This document shows, piece by piece, positions 59,034 through 64,000 of a stretch of 64,000 nt of DNA. The stretch is taken from assembly GCF_001625195.1 (NCBI RefSeq), contig NC_054391.1, positions 8,012,552 through 8,076,551 on the forward strand, read 5' to 3'. The notes beneath the pieces are model-generated. The model did no database searches. It saw only the letters and a list, made by a program, of their open reading frames with translations, and was not told the origin of the DNA. Origin of the DNA: Drechmeria coniospora (Eukaryota > Ascomycota > Sordariomycetes > Hypocreales > Ophiocordycipitaceae). Both the position numbers and the translations under genes were made by a program. Positions within the stretch are counted from its first letter, which is position 1; every line of letters starts with the position of its first letter.

Positions 59034-60539
59034 TATCTAGCTATTTAAGTTCTCGAATAGCTTCCAGTAGGGCATCCGATTCTACCTTTACGGTAGAAAG
59101 AGTAATAGTATTAGCCCTTTTTAATTTCTAGTAGATTAATCTACCTACTAGGGTAAAGAAGTACCTATAGGTAAACTTAAAGGAGTTTAAGTTACCTGTA
59201 AAGTTACTATTGGAAATTTAAGTAGATTGGATTTAGATACTGTAGACTTAAACTAATAGTAAATAGCTAGGTCTATAGTTCCTTTTTGATATCGAAGAAG
59301 GTTCTTACTAGCTAATAGCTATAGGCTAGTAGCCTAGTATATATACCGAGATAGCTATTAGATTGTAAAGGCTATATTTAGTTAGGTTAATAGTATAAGG
59401 TATATTAAAGTCCCTACTATTTATTAGTATACCAGTTAGTCGGTTGCGGATAAGGGAGTAAGGGGCGTTATAGTAGCCTGCTTAAGTACTCCTAGCTATA
59501 GTAGTATTACTACTGCCTTGGCCTCCTTTAACCTAAATCGGAATAGGGCTTCCTTAATATACCCTTTTTGACTAAGAGTAATACCCTTAGTTATTTAACT
59601 AATCTATACGCTTAGGAAGAAGGCGGCCTATCCGTAGTCTTTAATTAGGTAAACATTATATAGTTATTATTTTAACCTATTAATATATATAAGGTTTGGT
59701 CTAATAAGTAGGTAGTTATTAATATAGCTAACTATATAAGTACCAGTAGTACTATTATAGTAGATAGCCGGATTAGATATAAGAGGGCTATATCTATATT
59801 GTTATAGTAGTTTGGTAAGTACCTCCTACTACTCTTTAGGTCCTTATTTTAGGCCGTAGAGTACTTTTTTTAAAAGGATACTTTATTTAACTACTAGATT
59901 ATAGCCTAGCTTAGCTAGTAGCTTAGTTAAATTATTAGTCTTATTAAGACTAATAAATACTTCTAGTCCCTTAGGAATTTTAAGGTAATTAACTTTAGGT
60001 AGCTTACTGTTTAGGAAAGTACTAATAAAGTTAATCTGTTTAACGTACTAGTTATTCTAGGCGGCTAGGGCTAGTAGTATCCTTTAGGTAGGTAGAATAC
60101 TAATAGTTGCAAAAGTCTTAATATAATTAAGGCCTTTAATTTGTATAAATCCCTTAGCTACTAGTTGTACCTTAAATTTAATAGGGTTATTCTATTAATC
60201 CTTTTTAACTTATAGTATAAGTTAGCTTTTTAAAAGTTGTTTACTAGTTAGTATTTCTTAAAGGGGAATAAAATAAAATACCCCTATCTAGATAAGCTAC
60301 TGGAATTCTAAGAATATAGTACTTATCTACTAGTCTTTTTTGTCTGGCTTAAGTACTTATTTGCAGTTAGTAGGCTTACTACTATTTAGTAGTTGCTTTG
60401 CCTTAGCTTAGTAGTATAGGTTCTGGATCTAATATATTAGGTTAAGATCTATTGGGTTAGGGTTGTCTTTTGGTTTTAGTATATTTAGAAGAGAGGTATT
60501 TAGTAGATCCTCTATTAGCTGGGCTAGGACCCCTTCTGT

Positions 60540-60715
60540 TGCACTAGTCCTAGTAGAACTAGTTGGTCTGTTGACTCCTTGTAACCTACTGATCCTAGTA
60601 GGACTAGTAGGTATATTAGTCCTAGTAGGACTAGTAGGTCCGTTGGTTCCTTGCAACCTACTGGTCCTAGTAGGACTGGTAGGTCTATTAGTCCTAGTAG
60701 GATTAGTACGTCCAT
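60540..60715 (-). repeat. Linker minisatellite of Copia-E
   Basis: About two and a half 72-bp units, same type as at 33928 and 46197, in frame on the minus strand. Confidence 0.82.
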
Positions 60716-61610
60716 TGGCCCCCTCTATCTCCCTAGGTATTAGGGGATTAGAGGTATTTTGCAAGATATAGTCTTCTATTTTAATTTCCCCCTCTAACTC
60801 TAGTCCTTGGAGACTAGGACTTAGTAGTCGTTAAAGTCCTTAGGAGATAGGGCTAATACTTTCTAGGACTTTTAGAAAGGTAGGTTTTGTAACTACCCTT
60901 CGGGAAGGTATATATATAAAGTATATTTTGAAACCTAGTATTGCTAGTAGCCTTACTGGTTCTATACGTTATCCTAATTTCGTACTTTAAATCTATTTCT
61001 GGTAAGGGATTAGGACTTTGCAGTAGGTACTAATAGCCTTATAGGCTATAAGGTTTAGTAGCGTTTTTAGCCCTTATAACTCCTACTTAAGTAATTAGTA
61101 GGGGCTTAGATTCCTATTAGTAATTGTAGTATAGTTAACTAGGTTAACTATAGTAGGAAGTATAGTAGACTAAAGGAATAATAGGAGGCTAGCCTAAATT
61201 ATAGTTACTTATAGCCGGTCCAGAATAACTTATATAGACTGTTCGGTAAGTCTATTTTGTTTGGGGGTATATGGGTAAGACGTATTAAATAGTATTCCTT
61301 TAGTACCTAACTAGTCCTAAAGTAATATATTAATTTTAGGTCCTTTATTATAAAATAGCCTTTTTAGGTAATGGCTATAGTATTTTTTAGGCTTTAAAAG
61401 AAGTTCTTTATAGCCTGGAGAATTATTGGTCCTTCCTTATTAGGTAGGATATATACCTAATGGAATTAGGGTTTTCGATCGATAAGTATTAGTTTAATGG
61501 ACTTTCGATCGTAGGATATAGGTTTAATTCTAAATATATCCCCTTTAATTAAGTTAAGTATATAGTTTGGATTCTCGATTGGATCCCTTAACTAGCGTTT
61601 AGTAGATTTT

Positions 61611-62346
61611 CTTTGCAATTAATGCGCAAGAGGAGGGGATAGTAGAAGTGTATCGCACGGACTAGTAAATCAATTATACTGTTAGTAACAGTAATAAGGG
61701 AAGTGCTAGTTAGTAACTGGGCAAGAGTATACAATTAGTAGTACTAAATTATACAAACGAATGCGATTATTTCTTCTAGCTACAGTACGGGAAAAGAGTA
61801 ACTATTTATATCTATAGAACAATCCCTAATAACGGCTTTATTGGAGATTCTATCGTAGATTAAAGGCGCTATTGTACTATAGCTTAAATGGCTAAAACTA
61901 TTATATAGTTGGATAACTATTTTAGTTACTTATTAGTTAACTGCTTCCGTTATAAGGTTGGATGGATTATTTTAGTTATTAGCTTAGCTGATTCCATTAC
62001 ATAATAAATAGGTAGCCCGGCCTAAGTTAGTATTGTAGGCTAGCAAGCGCTAGTAGCAATTGGGAGAGCAGTAATTATCGTACCGATTAATTGGCTGTAG
62101 TGGTCGACTGGCTACTATATGTATAGGTTATATTATAGTAGTAAGTTGGTTAGTAGTAGTACTGCTATGCGTTGCTCCGAGTTATAGTTCGGAGAAGTAG
62201 TATATTGTATACTATTAGTTAACTTAATATGCTTACTAATACTTATAGTATAGTATAGTATCCGTACTAGTAGTACTAGTACTAATACTAATAGGATAGT
62301 ATCCTATTTAGGTAGTCTTACTAGTATAAATACTAGTATTTTAATA
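61611..62346 (-). repeat. 3' LTR of Copia-F
   Basis: Starts CTTTGCAATTAATGCGC and ends TTTTAATA. The exact first base is uncertain by one. Has the conserved palindromes near the right end (AATAGGATAGTATCCTATT). Confidence 0.85.
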
Positions 62347-64000
62347 CTCCCTCTATTTAGCTAGTATAACTACTGCTAAATAGGGATTCCTTGGAGACCT
62401 AGTAGGCTAAGGTAGCGTTAGAAGAGATTAGCAGTAAGAGCCTTAGTAAGGCTATCGGCAGGCATAGACTTAGTATTTAGGTAGCTGATTTTGGCTAGTC
62501 CGTTAGTTACTTCTTACCGTATATACCGGAACTTTAGTAATATATGCTTTGTTCGGTTATACTAATTGGGGTTATTGGTATTAGAGATAGATCTATTATT
62601 GTTATATAATAATAGAATAGGTTTTTGGAGACCTTTGCCTATTTTAGTAAATAGACTATTTAGCTATTTAAGTTCCCGAATAGCTTCCAATAGGGTATCC
62701 GATTCTGCCTCTATAGTAGAAAGAGTAATAGTACTAGCCCTTTTTGATTTCCAGTAGATAGGTCCGCCTGCTAAGGTAAAGAGGTACCTATAGGTTAACT
62801 TACAGGAATCTAAGTTACCTGCAAAATTGCTATCGGAAAATCTAGATAAATTGGGTACTGGAGACTTAGACCTAGACTAATAGTAAATAGCTAGGTCTAT
62901 AGTTCCTTTTAAATATCGAAGAGGGTTCTTACTAGCTAACAGCTATAGGCTAGTAGCTTAGTGCATATACCGAGATAACTATTGTATTGCAAAGGCTATA
63001 TCTAGTCGGGTTAATAGTATAAGGTATATTAGGGTCCCTACTATTTGTTGGTATACTAGTTAGTCGGTAGCGGATAAGGGAGGAAGGGGCGTAATAATAG
63101 CCTATTTAAGTACCCCTAGCTATAGTGGGATTACTACTGCCTTAGCCTTTGTTAGCCTAAATTGGAATAGGGCTTCCTTAATATACCCTTTTTAATTAAG
63201 AGTAATTCCCTTAGTTATTCGACTAATCTGTACGCCTAGGAAGAAAGCAGCCTACCCGTAGTCTTTAATTAGGTAAACCTTATGTAGTTACTGTTTTAGC
63301 TAGTTAATATATGCAAGGTCTAGTCCAATAAGTAGGCAATCGTTAATATAGCTAACTATATAAGTACTAGTAGTATTATTATAGTAGATAGCCGGATTAG
63401 ATATAAGAGGGCTATATCCGTATTGTTATAGCAGTTTGGCTAGTGCCTCCTGCTACTCTTTAGGTCCTTGTTTTAGGCCGTAGAGTACCTTTTTTAAAAG
63501 GATACCTTGTTTAACTACTAGGTTATAGCCTAGCTTAGCTAGTAGCTTAGCTAAGTTATTATTCTTATTAAGACTAATAAATACTTTTAGTCCCTTGGGA
63601 ATTTTAAGATAATTGACTTTAGGTAGCTTACTGTTTAGGAAGGTACTAATAAAGTTAATTTGCTTAACGTACTAGTTATTCTAGGCAGCTAGGGCTAATA
63701 GTATCCTCTAGGTAGGTGGAATACTAGTAGTTGCAAAAGTCTCTATATAGTTAAGGCCTTTAATTTGCATAAATCCCTTAGCTACTAGTTGTACCTTAAA
63801 TTTAACGGGGTTATTCTGCTAATCCTTTTTGACTTGTAGTATAAGTCTACTTTTTAAAAGTCTCCGACTAGTTAGTATTTCTTTAAGAGGAATAAAGTAA
63901 AATACCCCTACCTGGATAAGTTACTAGAATTCTAAGAATATAGTACTTATCTACTGGTCTTTGTTGTCTGACTTAAGTACCTGCTTCTAGCTAGTAGGCT
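61611..64000 (-). mobile_element. Copia-F, 3' LTR and start of pol (runs off the window)
   Basis: LTR 61611-62346 (about 736 bp, same subtype as the solo LTR at 9834), followed by degenerate RNase H (ends near 62420-62480), RT (YVDD-box equivalent near 63345-63375, VSYIND) and further RT upstream to the window edge. Less AT-rich than Copia-G. Its 5' end is not visible. Confidence 0.85.

Larger units (their letters stand above)
57846..61610 (-). mobile_element. Copia-E, 3' LTR and pol, interrupted by Copia-F
   Basis: LTR 57846-58515 (670 bp, Copia-A type), then degenerate RNase H, RT (YVDD-box equivalent near 59700-59730), linker minisatellite (60540-60715) and integrase, ending at about 61610 where the LTR of Copia-F begins inside the integrase region. 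The rest presumably resumes beyond the window. Plus-strand open frames here are antisense. Confidence 0.85.

Overview
This window looks like a gene-poor, repeat-packed compartment of a filamentous ascomycete (Pezizomycotina) genome. The one conserved gene is a fungal-type Nat1/NAA15 with a 52-bp intron. Almost everything else is LTR retrotransposon and LINE sequence in which sense codons have become TAA/TAG. CAA/CAG and TGG positions turned into stops and CpA/TpG turned into TpA are the signature expected of repeat-induced point mutation (RIP). I could not compute RIP indices or run a database search, so the exact taxon stays open. I saw no rRNA, tRNA, CRISPR array or bacterial-type feature.

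Layout. 1-2285: 5' half of a Tad1-like LINE on the minus strand (ORF1 with three zinc-knuckle-like motifs, then the start of an APE endonuclease). 2290-15466: two 5'-truncated Ty3/Gypsy chromoviruses on the plus strand, the second carrying four nested solo LTRs. 15467-16245: a solo LTR, a copia fragment and the 3' flank of the gene. 16246-18808: the only intact gene, the NatA auxiliary subunit, minus strand. 18809-19503: its 5' flank, grading into AT-rich DNA. 19504-22847: solo LTRs, truncated copia LTRs and an unclassified LTR element. 22848-56229: a nest of retrotransposons. 56230-57845: an inverted copia fragment. 57846-64000: two more minus-strand copia elements, the last running off the window.

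The nest can be resolved from target-site duplications (TSDs). The LTR of Copia-G (22848-54135, in three pieces) was hit by Gypsy-C (23425-31426, TSD GTAGG/ATAGG) and, 32 bp further on, by Copia-A (31464-53806, TSD GTAGG). Copia-A was hit by Copia-B (36073-50988, TSD GTAAT). Copia-B's 3' LTR was hit by Gypsy-D (36440-43872, TSD GTCGA/GTTAA). A 592-bp TRIM-like element sits in Gypsy-C, and solo LTRs of several families sit in the others. Removing the inserts makes the paired LTRs equal in length (671/671 bp for A, 859/859 bp for B), which supports the reconstruction.

The retroelement proteins are all broken, but their domain order is readable. Gypsy: gag, RT (YLDD turned into YLNN), RNase H, integrase, C-terminal chromodomain, then a roughly 1.5-kb region with antisense open frames. 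Copia: gag, an SVPR-repeat linker, integrase, a TSPTRTSR-repeat linker, RT, RNase H ending in a GLTKALTA motif, with a primer-binding site matching the anticodon arm of initiator tRNA-Met. GC-richer solo LTRs inside AT-rich hosts suggest insertions later than the main mutation wave.
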